Below are positions 1 to 6,051 of a stretch of 15,100 bases of DNA, one piece after another. The position numbers and the translations under genes were made by a program. The DNA comes from JABILX01 sp041648305 (lineage in GTDB: Bacteria; Patescibacteriota; Gracilibacteria; UBA1369; LOWO2-01-FULL-3), in contig JBAZPI010000025.1 of assembly GCA_041648305.1 (NCBI GenBank), forward strand, positions 1 through 15,100, written 5' to 3'. Positions within the stretch are counted from its first letter, which is position 1. Each line of letters opens with the position of its first letter. The notes beneath the pieces are model-generated. The model had not been told where the DNA came from, searched no databases, and saw only the letters and a list, made by a program, of their open reading frames with translations.

Positions 1-101
1 ATTAGTACTCTTTTGCCCGCATTTTCCACCTGTTCTTCCGTGAAATTCGTTCCGTCTCTCCCAACACTTCTTCTTTCTTCTCCTGTGTATGTTTCTGACA
101 T
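1..101 (-). CDS. Hypothetical protein, 5' part only (tandem paralogue of the 215-1189 gene)
   Basis: The ATG is the complement of 99-101 and the frame is open to the window edge, giving 33 complete codons. The peptide starts MSETYTGEERRSVGRDG and differs from the neighbouring 324-residue protein only at residue 6 (T for A), caused by one base change (86 versus 1174). Promoter and leader are duplicated too. The function is unknown. It could be an intact paralogue or a truncated copy, because the rest lies outside the window. Confidence that this is a real 5' gene end is high, since a consensus promoter precedes it. Confidence 0.8.
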   Translation of the reverse strand, partial: MSETYTGEERRSVGRDGTNFTEEQVENAGKRVL

Positions 102-131
102 GTCAAATTGGGTTAATTTAAATTGGGGTTC

Positions 132-159
132 ATTATACTATCACTCATACTCCTGTCAA
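132..159 (-). promoter_or_regulatory. Consensus promoter of the left-edge partial gene
   Basis: On the minus strand TTGACA (complement of 154-159) and TATAAT (complement of 132-137) are both perfect sigma-70 hexamers separated by 16 bases. The start codon lies about 30 bases downstream. The leader is AT-rich, with an ATTTAAATTAA tract and no Shine-Dalgarno sequence. It is identical to the promoter at 1220-1247. Confidence 0.85.
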
Positions 160-214
160 GCAGTGCGGCCGTGCTCGATTTTAGCACTTCGCCGAAAAAT
201 CCAAAATCCAAAGT

Positions 215-1189
215 CTAAGATTTGGGAGCTATCACTATGGCGCGGAAACAGGCAGAGTAGCGGTCACTCGGGTAGCTCTCACTGAAGCCGACGTGGTCAT
301 CACGCTCAGAACAGCGACCATCCGAAACGAGACCGTCTTCACAAACCGTCTCGTTGTTATTATCTCTTCTGCTAAAAACCGACCAGTTTACTCTGTCCAA
401 CCTTCGTCCTTCTATGATTGCTTGTTTTTCCATTAATGCAAACTTTGAGTGATCTACAAGCACCGCTCCTTTCTTTGCCTGTTCGCCACGTTCCCAATTG
501 TTTGTTAAATTTTCCAATATCCCGCTTTTCCCATCAAGTTCGTCTGCCCCTTCCGCTATTCCTACTATCCAACCTGTTACTGCACCATCTCCCTTGATAC
601 CCAGAGCCTTATCCTGAAGAGCAAATTGTTCCTTTCTGCTATCCGTAACGATTACATCGTTTCTTGTCCTTGTTCCTCTGTTAAGGTTGTCAACAAATTT
701 CCCGTACGAGAGCCCTTCGGGTTCGATCACAAGTACTGGTCTTTTAAACTTTCTTGCCACCTCTAATTGATCAGGGGTAAGCCTACTTAATCTGGCTAGC
801 ACATCTTCTTTTGATGGAGCTTTTATTGCTGCAGTTTCCGGGTTGTACAATACTTTTTCTCCGTCCGTGAGTGCGTTTATCGCTTTGTCGTAATTGGCTT
901 CGGCAAATTTTTCCAAGGAGAATTCGGGGACTTCTTGGGATTCTGGGATTCCAGGGACTGCGGCGGCAGGCTCGAAGCGCTGGCCTTCGGCCGCGCTGGT
1001 TGCAGATACGACTCCGAGTTTTTTCTTTATGGCAGTTCTCATTAAATCGCCTTCCGTGAATTCGGACTCGTCTATCGTTTTTTTCTCCATTAGTACTCTT
1101 TTGCCCGCATTTTCCACCTGTTCTTCCGTGAAATTCGTTCCGTCTCTCCCAACACTTCTTCTTTCTTCTCCTGCGTATGTTTCTGACAT
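215..1189 (-). CDS. Hypothetical protein, 324 aa, tandemly duplicated
   Basis: I do not recognise the family. The start is the ATG at 1189, about 30 bases downstream of a perfect promoter; the stop is TAG. There is no signal peptide or membrane segment, so it is probably cytoplasmic. Residues 1-60 are charged. Residues 60-90 are an Ala/Pro/Glu-rich linker that contains a coding palindrome (976-997). Residues 95-240 look like an alpha/beta domain. The last 60 residues are rich in Asp, Asn, Arg, Ser and Cys and end in RYSACFRAIVIAPKS. That tail resembles, by eye only, the closing strand of FGE/C-type-lectin-like domains. A second copy of its first 33 codons and promoter begins 115 bases beyond its stop. 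Between them, 171-187 can form a small GTGCT/AGCAC hairpin. A lineage-specific paralogue family is the safest description. Confidence 0.75.
   Translation of the reverse strand: MSETYAGEERRSVGRDGTNFTEEQVENAGKRVLMEKKTIDESEFTEGDLMRTAIKKKLGVVSATSAAEGQRFEPAAAVPGIPESQEVPEFSLEKFAEANYDKAINALTDGEKVLYNPETAAIKAPSKEDVLARLSRLTPDQLEVARKFKRPVLVIEPEGLSYGKFVDNLNRGTRTRNDVIVTDSRKEQFALQDKALGIKGDGAVTGWIVGIAEGADELDGKSGILENLTNNWERGEQAKKGAVLVDHSKFALMEKQAIIEGRRLDRVNWSVFSRRDNNNETVCEDGLVSDGRCSERDDHVGFSESYPSDRYSACFRAIVIAPKS
976..997. repeat. Coding palindrome in the 324-aa gene
   Basis: AGCGC (976-980), one unpaired T, GGCC (982-985), loop TTC, GGCC (989-992) and GCGCT (993-997) form a nine-pair hairpin. On the coding strand it encodes part of the linker AAEGQRFEP. 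It is much richer in GC than the flanking gene and resembles the intergenic and M16 hairpins in this window. Confidence 0.6.
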
Positions 1190-1247
1190 GTCAAATTGGG
1201 TTAATTTAAATTGGGGTTCATTATACTATCACTCATACTCCTGTCAA
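1089..1247. repeat. Direct repeat, right copy (partner 1-159)
   Basis: This is the second copy of the 159-base repeat. It contains the 5' end, leader and promoter of the 324-residue protein gene. The only difference from the left copy is at base 1174. Confidence 0.97.
1220..1247 (-). promoter_or_regulatory. Consensus promoter of the 324-aa gene
   Basis: TTGACA (complement of 1242-1247), a 16-base spacer and TATAAT (complement of 1220-1225) precede the ATG at 1189. Both hexamers are perfect, which predicts strong constitutive expression. The leader carries AATTTAAATTAACCCAATTT just before the start instead of a Shine-Dalgarno sequence. Confidence 0.85.
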
Positions 1248-1291
1248 CCGAAAGCTCGGCACCAAGAAGTCCCGGCCTCAAGTTAGCCCTA

Positions 1292-1312
1292 GCTTAAGTC
1301 CGGGACTTAAGC
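1292..1312. repeat. Inverted repeat between the M16 gene and the 324-aa gene
   Basis: Ten-base perfect arms (GCTTAAGTCC at 1292-1301, GGACTTAAGC at 1303-1312) flank a single G. An alternative pairing joins AAGTCCCGG (1267-1275) to CCGGGACTT (1300-1308). A further small hairpin CCGA-AAGC-TCGG lies at 1248-1259. The element sits just downstream of the M16 stop and may act as a transcript-end hairpin. No T-run follows, so a rho-independent terminator is not supported. Confidence 0.6.
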
Positions 1313-1333
1313 CTCAACCACACACCTCAAGAC

Positions 1334-2737
1334 CTATCCCAACAACGCATCAAACTTCTCCACATCTGAATACGGCCCAATCAAAGCCAACCTGAAGCGT
1401 GAAGGATCGCCGAACAACGAACCTGCGACACGCATAACATCCGCAACCGTAACCTTATCAATAGCCCTCATGATCTCTTCGGGAGTCATCGGCTCATTGT
1501 GCAACAATTCAAACTTCCCAAGAAGATGCGCATACTCCTCGCTATCTTCAAGCCCGAGAATCATCTTTCCCTTCAAAAAGTTCTTCGCCTTATCGAGTTC
1601 CCAAGCGGAACAGACACCGCAGGTGTCAATTCCTCCTGCCCCTCCCGAAGAGCCAACCTTCCTTCCCTTCCCGACACCAACCCCCGCCACCCCCGCAATC
1701 ATCCTATATTGCTCCATAATCTTCTCAACCGCCATCTCCGCCCTCCCAACATCCACCCCGGCGGTCGTCGAAATCAGCCCGGTATCCATATAATCATCCG
1801 TATTTGTCCTTATATAATACGCGAGCCCGTACGCCTCTCGCACATTCAAAAACATGCGACTGCTCATATTCCCGCCCAAAATCACAGACAAAACCTTCAA
1901 AACCCAATGGTCCGGATGTGTCTCCGGAAAAGCTTCAACACCGAGAACAAGATGAGCCTGCTCGGTCTTCTTCTCCTTTAAATGAACTCGGCCGCTCTTG
2001 CTAACAGACGCCGCAGGCGTCGCGCAGACGCCGGAGGCGTCCTTCTCTCCGCCCGCCCCAGCAAGCTTCCTCTCACGAACCTTCTCAAACCCATACGCCT
2101 TCTTTCCCTCTTTCATATCAAAATATTTTTCAATCTTTGCCACAGCCTCGTCGTGATCAATATTTCCGCAAACAGCAATAACAGTATTGTCAGACGTATA
2201 TAGCTCGCTCTTGTATCGAACAAAATCCTCATGCTTAACACTAGAAATCAGCTTCTTCGTCCCAATCTGATCCCAGCCCAACGGCTGATCGCCATAAACC
2301 AAACCCTCAAAATCCCAACCAATCTGATACATCGGCGTGTCCTGATACATGTTGTACTCCTCCAAAATCACGCCGCGCTCCTTATCAATTTCGGCCTGCT
2401 CAAAACGAGAGTGAATCATCATATCCGACAAAACATCAAACGCCGTATCGGCCTTCTCCGAAGCCACCTTCACATAATAACCGGCATATTCCTTCCCGGT
2501 GAACGCGTTGAATTCGCCGCCGACCGCATCGACCGCCTCGGAAACTTCTTTAGCGTTTTTGTACTTTTTCGCACCCTTAAAAAACATATGCTCCAAAAAG
2601 TGCGAAATCCCGTTAATCTCCCTCTTCTCATACCTGCTGCCCGCCCCGACCAACACCAAAACAGTCACGGCTTTTGTGCTTTCCAACTTTTTTGTCACCA
2701 CTCGAAGTCCGTTTGATAAGGTTGTTTTTCTATACAC
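1334..2737 (-). CDS. M16 family zinc metallopeptidase (processing-peptidase-like)
   Basis: 467 residues, the length of a single-chain M16B peptidase. It carries the inverted zinc motif HFLEH (H46, E49, H50), and E126 in GVILEE lies 76 residues later, the usual spacing of the third zinc ligand, so it should be catalytically competent. LSNGLRVV at the N terminus, GGEFNAFTGKEYAGYY and the second-domain VREAYGLAYYI are typical family signatures. The family cleaves peptides or presequences in the cytoplasm or envelope; the substrate here is unknown. No signal peptide is visible. The start is GTG (complement of 2735-2737). Two inserts interrupt the fold where homologues have loops: about residues 228-245 (two tandem coding palindromes) and about residues 340-379 (Gly/Val-rich plus one palindrome, ending just before ELDKAKNFLKGKM). 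It is divergent to the penicillin-binding protein gene. Confidence 0.93.
   Translation of the reverse strand: MYRKTTLSNGLRVVTKKLESTKAVTVLVLVGAGSRYEKREINGISHFLEHMFFKGAKKYKNAKEVSEAVDAVGGEFNAFTGKEYAGYYVKVASEKADTAFDVLSDMMIHSRFEQAEIDKERGVILEEYNMYQDTPMYQIGWDFEGLVYGDQPLGWDQIGTKKLISSVKHEDFVRYKSELYTSDNTVIAVCGNIDHDEAVAKIEKYFDMKEGKKAYGFEKVRERKLAGAGGEKDASGVCATPAASVSKSGRVHLKEKKTEQAHLVLGVEAFPETHPDHWVLKVLSVILGGNMSSRMFLNVREAYGLAYYIRTNTDDYMDTGLISTTAGVDVGRAEMAVEKIMEQYRMIAGVAGVGVGKGRKVGSSGGAGGIDTCGVCSAWELDKAKNFLKGKMILGLEDSEEYAHLLGKFELLHNEPMTPEEIMRAIDKVTVADVMRVAGSLFGDPSRFRLALIGPYSDVEKFDALLG
1613..1627. repeat. In-frame coding palindrome 1 in the M16 gene
   Basis: GACACC, loop GCA, GGTGTC is a perfect six-base hairpin. 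Read on the minus strand it encodes DTCGVC from residue 371. It is a sequence-diverged version of the GACGCC/GGCGTC palindromes at 2007-2041, with both arms changed together (C-G to T-A pairs). Confidence 0.8.
2007..2041. repeat. Tandem in-frame coding palindromes 2 and 3 in the M16 gene
   Basis: GACGCC-GCA-GGCGTC occupies 2007-2021 and GACGCC-GGA-GGCGTC occupies 2027-2041, with five bases between. On the coding strand they read DASGVCATPAAS (residues 233-244). The two palindromes are read in different frames. They sit in a charged linker between the two M16 halves, absent from the canonical fold. Confidence 0.85.
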
Positions 2738-2759
2738 GTTCCTGGGTTATTTCCTGGAA

Positions 2760-2788
2760 AATCTACCACTACCAATGCAAAATATCAA
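2760..2788 (-). promoter_or_regulatory. Candidate promoter of the M16 gene
   Basis: On the minus strand TTGATA (complement of 2783-2788), 17 bases and TAGATT (complement of 2760-2765) precede the GTG start by about 22 bases. The -35 matches 5/6 and the -10 matches 4/6. It overlaps the region needed by the divergent ftsI-type promoter. Confidence 0.5.
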
Positions 2789-2789
2789 A

Positions 2790-2798
2790 TGCTATAAT
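2790..2798 (+). promoter_or_regulatory. Extended -10 promoter of the penicillin-binding protein gene
   Basis: TGC TATAAT (2790-2798) is a perfect -10 with the TGn extension. No good -35 is present at 2770-2775, which is common for extended -10 promoters. Transcription would begin near 2805, leaving a leader of only about 15 bases before the TTG start and no visible Shine-Dalgarno sequence. Confidence 0.6.
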
Positions 2799-2820
2799 CC
2801 TCTAGCTTAAGACTTCACTT

Positions 2821-5139
2821 TTGCAAACCTACCGCCCAAAAAATCCAGTCAACAAAATAACTTTCCTCATCATAGGAGCGGCGCTTTTCACAGTGATCCT
2901 GATCGCGCGGCTCTTCTATCTCCAAATAATCATGCACGACGAATTCAAGGCGATCGCGGCTCGCGAACACTACGGCTACGTCGAACTTCCGGCGCGAAGA
3001 GGTGAAATTATAATCACAGACTATCATTCCAAGGAAGAATTTCTCCTCGCAACAAACATAACTCTCGAACTTTTATACGCGGACCCATACCTCGTCGAAA
3101 ATCCCCAGGCAATAGCGGAAACAATCGCGCCTTTAATTTTCGATCTGAGCAAAGCTCGCCAAAGCGACAACGATCGCATTTCCGAAGCGGCGAAAAAGCT
3201 CCCGCCCGAACTCACCCAAACGGAAATCGATGAAGTCCTGAAGCCAAAAACCGACGAAGAACTCGCCGCGGAATTCAAACAAAACATTTTGGAAAAAGTT
3301 TCGGCTTTGGTTCGCCCGGAAATTCTCCTTGCGGAAGATCTCGATCAAGACACAATAAACGAAATCAATTCATTCAAAGTAACCGGCATTGAAATAGTAA
3401 ACGGCAATCTTTACGCGTACCCGCCCAAACTCACGAACGCCGGAGTAGCAGCACAGCACCTCGCCCCAATCCTCGAAACTCCAACAAAACAATTGGAAAA
3501 AACTCTTGAGGGCGTCAACAGGTACGTAATTCTCGCAAAAAAACTCGACCCGGACATATCGACCAAGCTCCACGAAACAATCAACAAAGACGAAACAAAC
3601 AACCTTTCCGGCCTCGGCTTCCAGGAAGAATATTTCCGCTACTATCCCGAAAACAGCCTGGCCGCAAACGTCACCGGCTTTATCGATGCCGAGGGCATGG
3701 GCCAATACGGAATAGAGAGCTCACTCAACACTGAACTTCAAGGCAAAAAGGGAATGTTCCAAACCCAAAAAGACTCCATCGGCCGCCAAGTCATTGTCGG
3801 TGAAAGCGTCATCGAACCGGCGGTGGACGGCGACGACATCGTCCTAACAATCGACCGTTCGATCCAACTCCAAGTCGAAAAAATTCTCGAACAAGACCGC
3901 GAAGCATTCATCGCGGACAGCGGCCAAGTTTTGATCATGGATCCCAAAACCGGCTACATAATAGCGGCAGCAAACGCGCCAAGTTTCAACCCAAACTCTT
4001 TCGGCGAAGTTTATAAAAAAGTTTACATCAACCTCACGCCCGAAGACGTCGAAAAACTCGAACCAACCAAGACCGAAGGACTTTATCTTTTTTATCGCAA
4101 CCGCGACACTCAGGATTATTACTACATCTTCGAAGAAAAAACTGGCACAGCCGCGGGCACGGGCGCGGGCCAAGCGGGCTCAGCCGCAGGCGGAGCCGCC
4201 GGCCAAATCGAATATTATCGCTACGAAAACTTCGTCGGCCCCGCCGCATATCAAAACAAAATCGTCTCCCTCCCGTACGAACCCGGCTCGGTTTTCAAAC
4301 CGATAGTCATGGCCGCCGCGATCGACGATGAAGACCTCAGCCCAAGTTCAACTTTCAACGACTCGGGCCCGGTCGGAGTTGACTGGAACAAGCACACGGG
4401 CGAATTTGATTATTACATTCACAACTCGCAAAACAATTACTACGGCCCCGGAACGACAATGCTAAAAGTTCTTGAAAAATCTCTGAACACAGGCATGACT
4501 TTCGTCGCAAAAACAATCGGCCCGGCCCTCATGTATAACTATCTTGTGAAATTCGGCTTTGGCGAACGCACGGACATCGAATTCTCCAACGAAGCGACCG
4601 GCCTGATGGAATATTACGATCTTTGGACAGAATCGGAATTGGCAACTCACGCATTCGGCCAAGGTATTACGGTTACGTTGATCCAGCTCACAAACGCATA
4701 CTGCAGCCTTGCCAACGGTGGAATCCTGATGAAACCACACATCGTTGAAGAAGTCCGCCACGATGACGGGACTTCAACCACCAACGACCCGCACGAAATC
4801 CGCCGTGTAATATCCGAAGAGACTTCCAGTAAAATAACAGCAATGCTCGTCTCCACCATCGAAAATGGTGAAGCAAAAAAGGGAACGGTCGAAGGCCACT
4901 ACATCGCCGGCAAAACCGGAACAGCACAAACATATAAACACGGTATACCACTAACAGGCGTCGGAACAACCATCGCTTCCTTCTGCGGGTACGGTCCGAT
5001 TAGCGACCCCAAATTTGTGGTTTGCGTAAAATACGACCACCCCCGCTCGAACGAATGGGGATCAAATACTTCCGCCGAAACTTTCAGCAAAATCGCGGAC
5101 TATCTTTTCGATTACTACAATATCCCACCGGATAAATAG
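2821..5139 (+). CDS. ftsI: Class B penicillin-binding protein (FtsI/PBP2 type DD-transpeptidase)
   Basis: 772 residues, long for the family (about 550-700). It cross-links peptidoglycan outside the membrane, in the divisome if FtsI-like. Start TTG. Residues about 12-36 form the single N-terminal membrane anchor (ITFLIIGAALFTVILIARLF). The dimerisation/pedestal region follows to about residue 330, including RYYPENSLAANVTGFID. The transpeptidase motifs are all present: SVFK (nucleophile S490, K493), SLN (S554-N556) and KTGTAQ (K698). The C-terminal GYGPISDPKFVVCVKYDHP and IADYLFDYYNIP pattern fits FtsI better than elongation PBP2, but the distinction is not certain. A Gly/Ala-rich insert at about residues 442-463 interrupts the region before the active serine. 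Its neighbours do not form a dcw cluster. Confidence 0.93.
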   Translation: MQTYRPKNPVNKITFLIIGAALFTVILIARLFYLQIIMHDEFKAIAAREHYGYVELPARRGEIIITDYHSKEEFLLATNITLELLYADPYLVENPQAIAETIAPLIFDLSKARQSDNDRISEAAKKLPPELTQTEIDEVLKPKTDEELAAEFKQNILEKVSALVRPEILLAEDLDQDTINEINSFKVTGIEIVNGNLYAYPPKLTNAGVAAQHLAPILETPTKQLEKTLEGVNRYVILAKKLDPDISTKLHETINKDETNNLSGLGFQEEYFRYYPENSLAANVTGFIDAEGMGQYGIESSLNTELQGKKGMFQTQKDSIGRQVIVGESVIEPAVDGDDIVLTIDRSIQLQVEKILEQDREAFIADSGQVLIMDPKTGYIIAAANAPSFNPNSFGEVYKKVYINLTPEDVEKLEPTKTEGLYLFYRNRDTQDYYYIFEEKTGTAAGTGAGQAGSAAGGAAGQIEYYRYENFVGPAAYQNKIVSLPYEPGSVFKPIVMAAAIDDEDLSPSSTFNDSGPVGVDWNKHTGEFDYYIHNSQNNYYGPGTTMLKVLEKSLNTGMTFVAKTIGPALMYNYLVKFGFGERTDIEFSNEATGLMEYYDLWTESELATHAFGQGITVTLIQLTNAYCSLANGGILMKPHIVEEVRHDDGTSTTNDPHEIRRVISEETSSKITAMLVSTIENGEAKKGTVEGHYIAGKTGTAQTYKHGIPLTGVGTTIASFCGYGPISDPKFVVCVKYDHPRSNEWGSNTSAETFSKIADYLFDYYNIPPDK
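4141..4206. repeat. Gly/Ala low-complexity insert in the PBP gene
   Basis: A GC-rich stretch encodes a Gly/Ala/Thr/Gln/Ser run (TAAGTGAGQAGSAAGGAAGQ, about residues 442-463) and contains short palindromic parts such as GGCGG-AG-CCGCC. It lies about 28 residues before the catalytic serine and stands out from the surrounding composition. Confidence 0.65.
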
Positions 5140-5141
5140 CA

Positions 5142-5264
5142 GCCCGCCAGAGGCGGGCAACAAACCCGCCGAAGGCGTACCAACCAGCGCGCGTCAGCGC
5201 GCAAACAGCCCGGCGGAACGCCGGGCAAACAACGCGCCAGCGCGTCCTCAGCACAGCAAAGTGC
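5142..5264. repeat. Array of six different short hairpins downstream of the PBP gene
   Basis: Starting two bases after the TAG stop come: GCCCGCC-AGA-GGCGGGC (5142-5158); CGCC-GAA-GGCG (5167-5177); GCGCGC-GTCA-GCGCGC (5187-5202); GCCCGGCG-GAA-CGCCGGGC (5208-5226); ACGCG-CCAG-CGCGT (5232-5245); GCAC-AGCAAA-GTGC (5251-5264). The stems differ in sequence but share tiny loops. A-rich spacers of about 5-9 bases (AACA-like) separate them. No T-run follows any of them. They may act as a transcript 3' end barrier or be a tandem cluster of small palindromic elements. Confidence 0.85.
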
Positions 5265-5385
5265 GAAAAAGCGCGACACACAAAAACACACAAAAACTCA
5301 AATAAGACTTTTTTGGGTACGCGAAATTACACAATGCTTTGTGCGAGTGTTTATTATTACACGACAATTTCTGCAAAATGTTAAT

Positions 5386-5403
5386 ACTTTCCCATGGGAA
5401 AGT
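5386..5403. promoter_or_regulatory. Perfect 18-base palindrome (operator-like)
   Basis: ACTTTCCCATGGGAAAGT is its own reverse complement. It lies in AT-rich non-coding DNA, eight bases before a second palindrome at 5412-5424. The size and symmetry suit a dimeric DNA-binding protein. No gene start follows closely on either strand, so the target gene is unclear. Confidence 0.45.
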
Positions 5404-5411
5404 TGCCAACC

Positions 5412-5424
5412 TGTAAATTTTACA
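5412..5424. repeat. Short inverted repeat TGTAAA-T-TTTACA
   Basis: Six-base perfect arms around one T, next to the 18-base palindrome. It is AT-rich, so chance occurrence is more likely than for its neighbour. Confidence 0.4.
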
Positions 5425-5611
5425 AAAACTTGCAAATCAAGCATTTTCCTGAAACCAAAATCGAGGGGTTGACAAAACTATAACGACAAACCCCGACCAT
5501 CGAGCCACAAAGAATGCCAACTCTGAAACGCCACGTCAATAAGAGAAGACATGAAGGATAGTGTTTGTAATAAACAGCATTCAAAGAAGTAGCACCGGAA
5601 GGAGCGGAGGG

Positions 5612-5635
5612 GGGGCGTTTTTGAAAAAACACCCC
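5612..5635. repeat. G-rich hairpin
   Basis: GGGG (5612-5615), a C/A mismatch, GTTTTT (5617-5622), loop GA, AAAAAC (5625-5630) and CCCC (5632-5635) form a long stem. It is preceded by a G-run and followed by a C-run that could extend or slip the pairing. Role unknown. Confidence 0.45.
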
Positions 5636-5700
5636 AACCCCCCACCCGCAACCAGCGACCCGCAAGTTAAGCAGGATTTTCAGATCAGAACCGTGGAGAA

Positions 5701-5718
5701 GCCGCTAGAACTAGCGGC
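5701..5718 (-). terminator. Candidate transcript-end hairpin after the 97-aa gene
   Basis: GCCGCTAG-AA-CTAGCGGC is a perfect eight-base stem 13 bases downstream of the TGA stop of the minus-strand gene. The bases that follow on that strand (TTCTCC) are not a real T-run, so it may protect the 3' end rather than terminate. Confidence 0.4.
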
Positions 5719-5731
5719 CTTGCGTGGGACA

Positions 5732-6025
5732 TCAGCCCCCTTTGAGAAACAGTTCGCCGGGGGTCTGAGCCTCACCGACAAATCCTGCCCTCTTGAGAGC
5801 CGTCCCAAAGGTGGTCTCCCCCAAGCCACCGTTAGGCGGCTTGACTCGAAAGATCCCGTCGGGAGCGAGAAGCTTGAGCTCGTCCTCATCAGCCGGCCCA
5901 ACACATAGTCCACCCCCCTTGGACCTTTCAATGGCCGCCCTCTGCCGCCTCCTCTCTCTCGCACTCGGAGAACCAGGACCTCGACCTCTATCGGCAGGAA
6001 TCTCGTCGAACAAGCTATTCGCCAT
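5732..6025 (-). CDS. Small hypothetical protein, 97 aa
   Basis: Not recognised. The start is the ATG at 6025 (MANSLFDEIPADRGRG), chosen because AGGAGG (complement of 6034-6039) sits eight bases upstream, the clearest Shine-Dalgarno sequence in the window. A longer frame to 6088 would swallow it. Residues 12-36 are strongly basic (RGRGPGSPSARERRRQRAA), suggesting nucleic-acid contact. Residues 41-80 contain CVGPADEDELKLLAPDGIF and a Gly-rich KPPNGGLGETTFGTALKRAG segment. No membrane segment or Cys pair is present. It is a single gene with a structured leader (6052-6094) and a hairpin after the stop. The stop is TGA. Confidence 0.65.
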   Translation of the reverse strand: MANSLFDEIPADRGRGPGSPSARERRRQRAAIERSKGGGLCVGPADEDELKLLAPDGIFRVKPPNGGLGETTFGTALKRAGFVGEAQTPGELFLKGG

Positions 6026-6033
6026 CCTAAAAA

Positions 6034-6039
6034 CCTCCT
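6034..6039 (-). promoter_or_regulatory. Shine-Dalgarno site deciding the 97-aa start
   Basis: AGGAGG on the minus strand with eight bases to the ATG at 6025. Strong Shine-Dalgarno sites are rare in this window, which supports the shorter start. Confidence 0.8.
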
Positions 6040-6051
6040 CAGAATGGCTAT

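Larger units (their letters stand above)
1..159. repeat. Direct repeat, left copy (partner 1089-1247)
   Basis: Bases 1-159 match 1089-1247 at a fixed offset of 1088 with one mismatch (T at 86, C at 1174). The match may continue to the left of the window. It covers the first 33 codons, the leader and the promoter of two minus-strand genes. It ends exactly at the outer edge of the TTGACA box (154-159), and from base 160 the copies diverge. This marks a recent tandem duplication or gene conversion. Confidence 0.97.
5265..5731. other. Non-coding stretch with palindromes, no convincing gene
   Basis: About 470 bases with stop-rich or low-quality frames only. Visible structure: a CACAA/TTGTG hairpin (5330-5343), perfect palindromes (5386-5403, 5412-5424), a GGGGTT/AACCCC pair (5465-5470, 5489-5494) and a G-rich hairpin at 5612-5635. 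TTGACA at 5469-5474 has no -10 at the right distance. I could not identify a known structured RNA. Confidence 0.5.

Noticed and set aside
5142..5264. CRISPR array
   Set aside because: The hairpins have different sequences and spacers of only about 5-9 bases; no conserved repeat of 23-37 bases and no cas gene is present.
5561..5908. Plus-strand frame of 115 codons
   Set aside because: It overlaps the 97-aa minus gene, which has a strong Shine-Dalgarno site, and its first third is low-complexity hairpin DNA.
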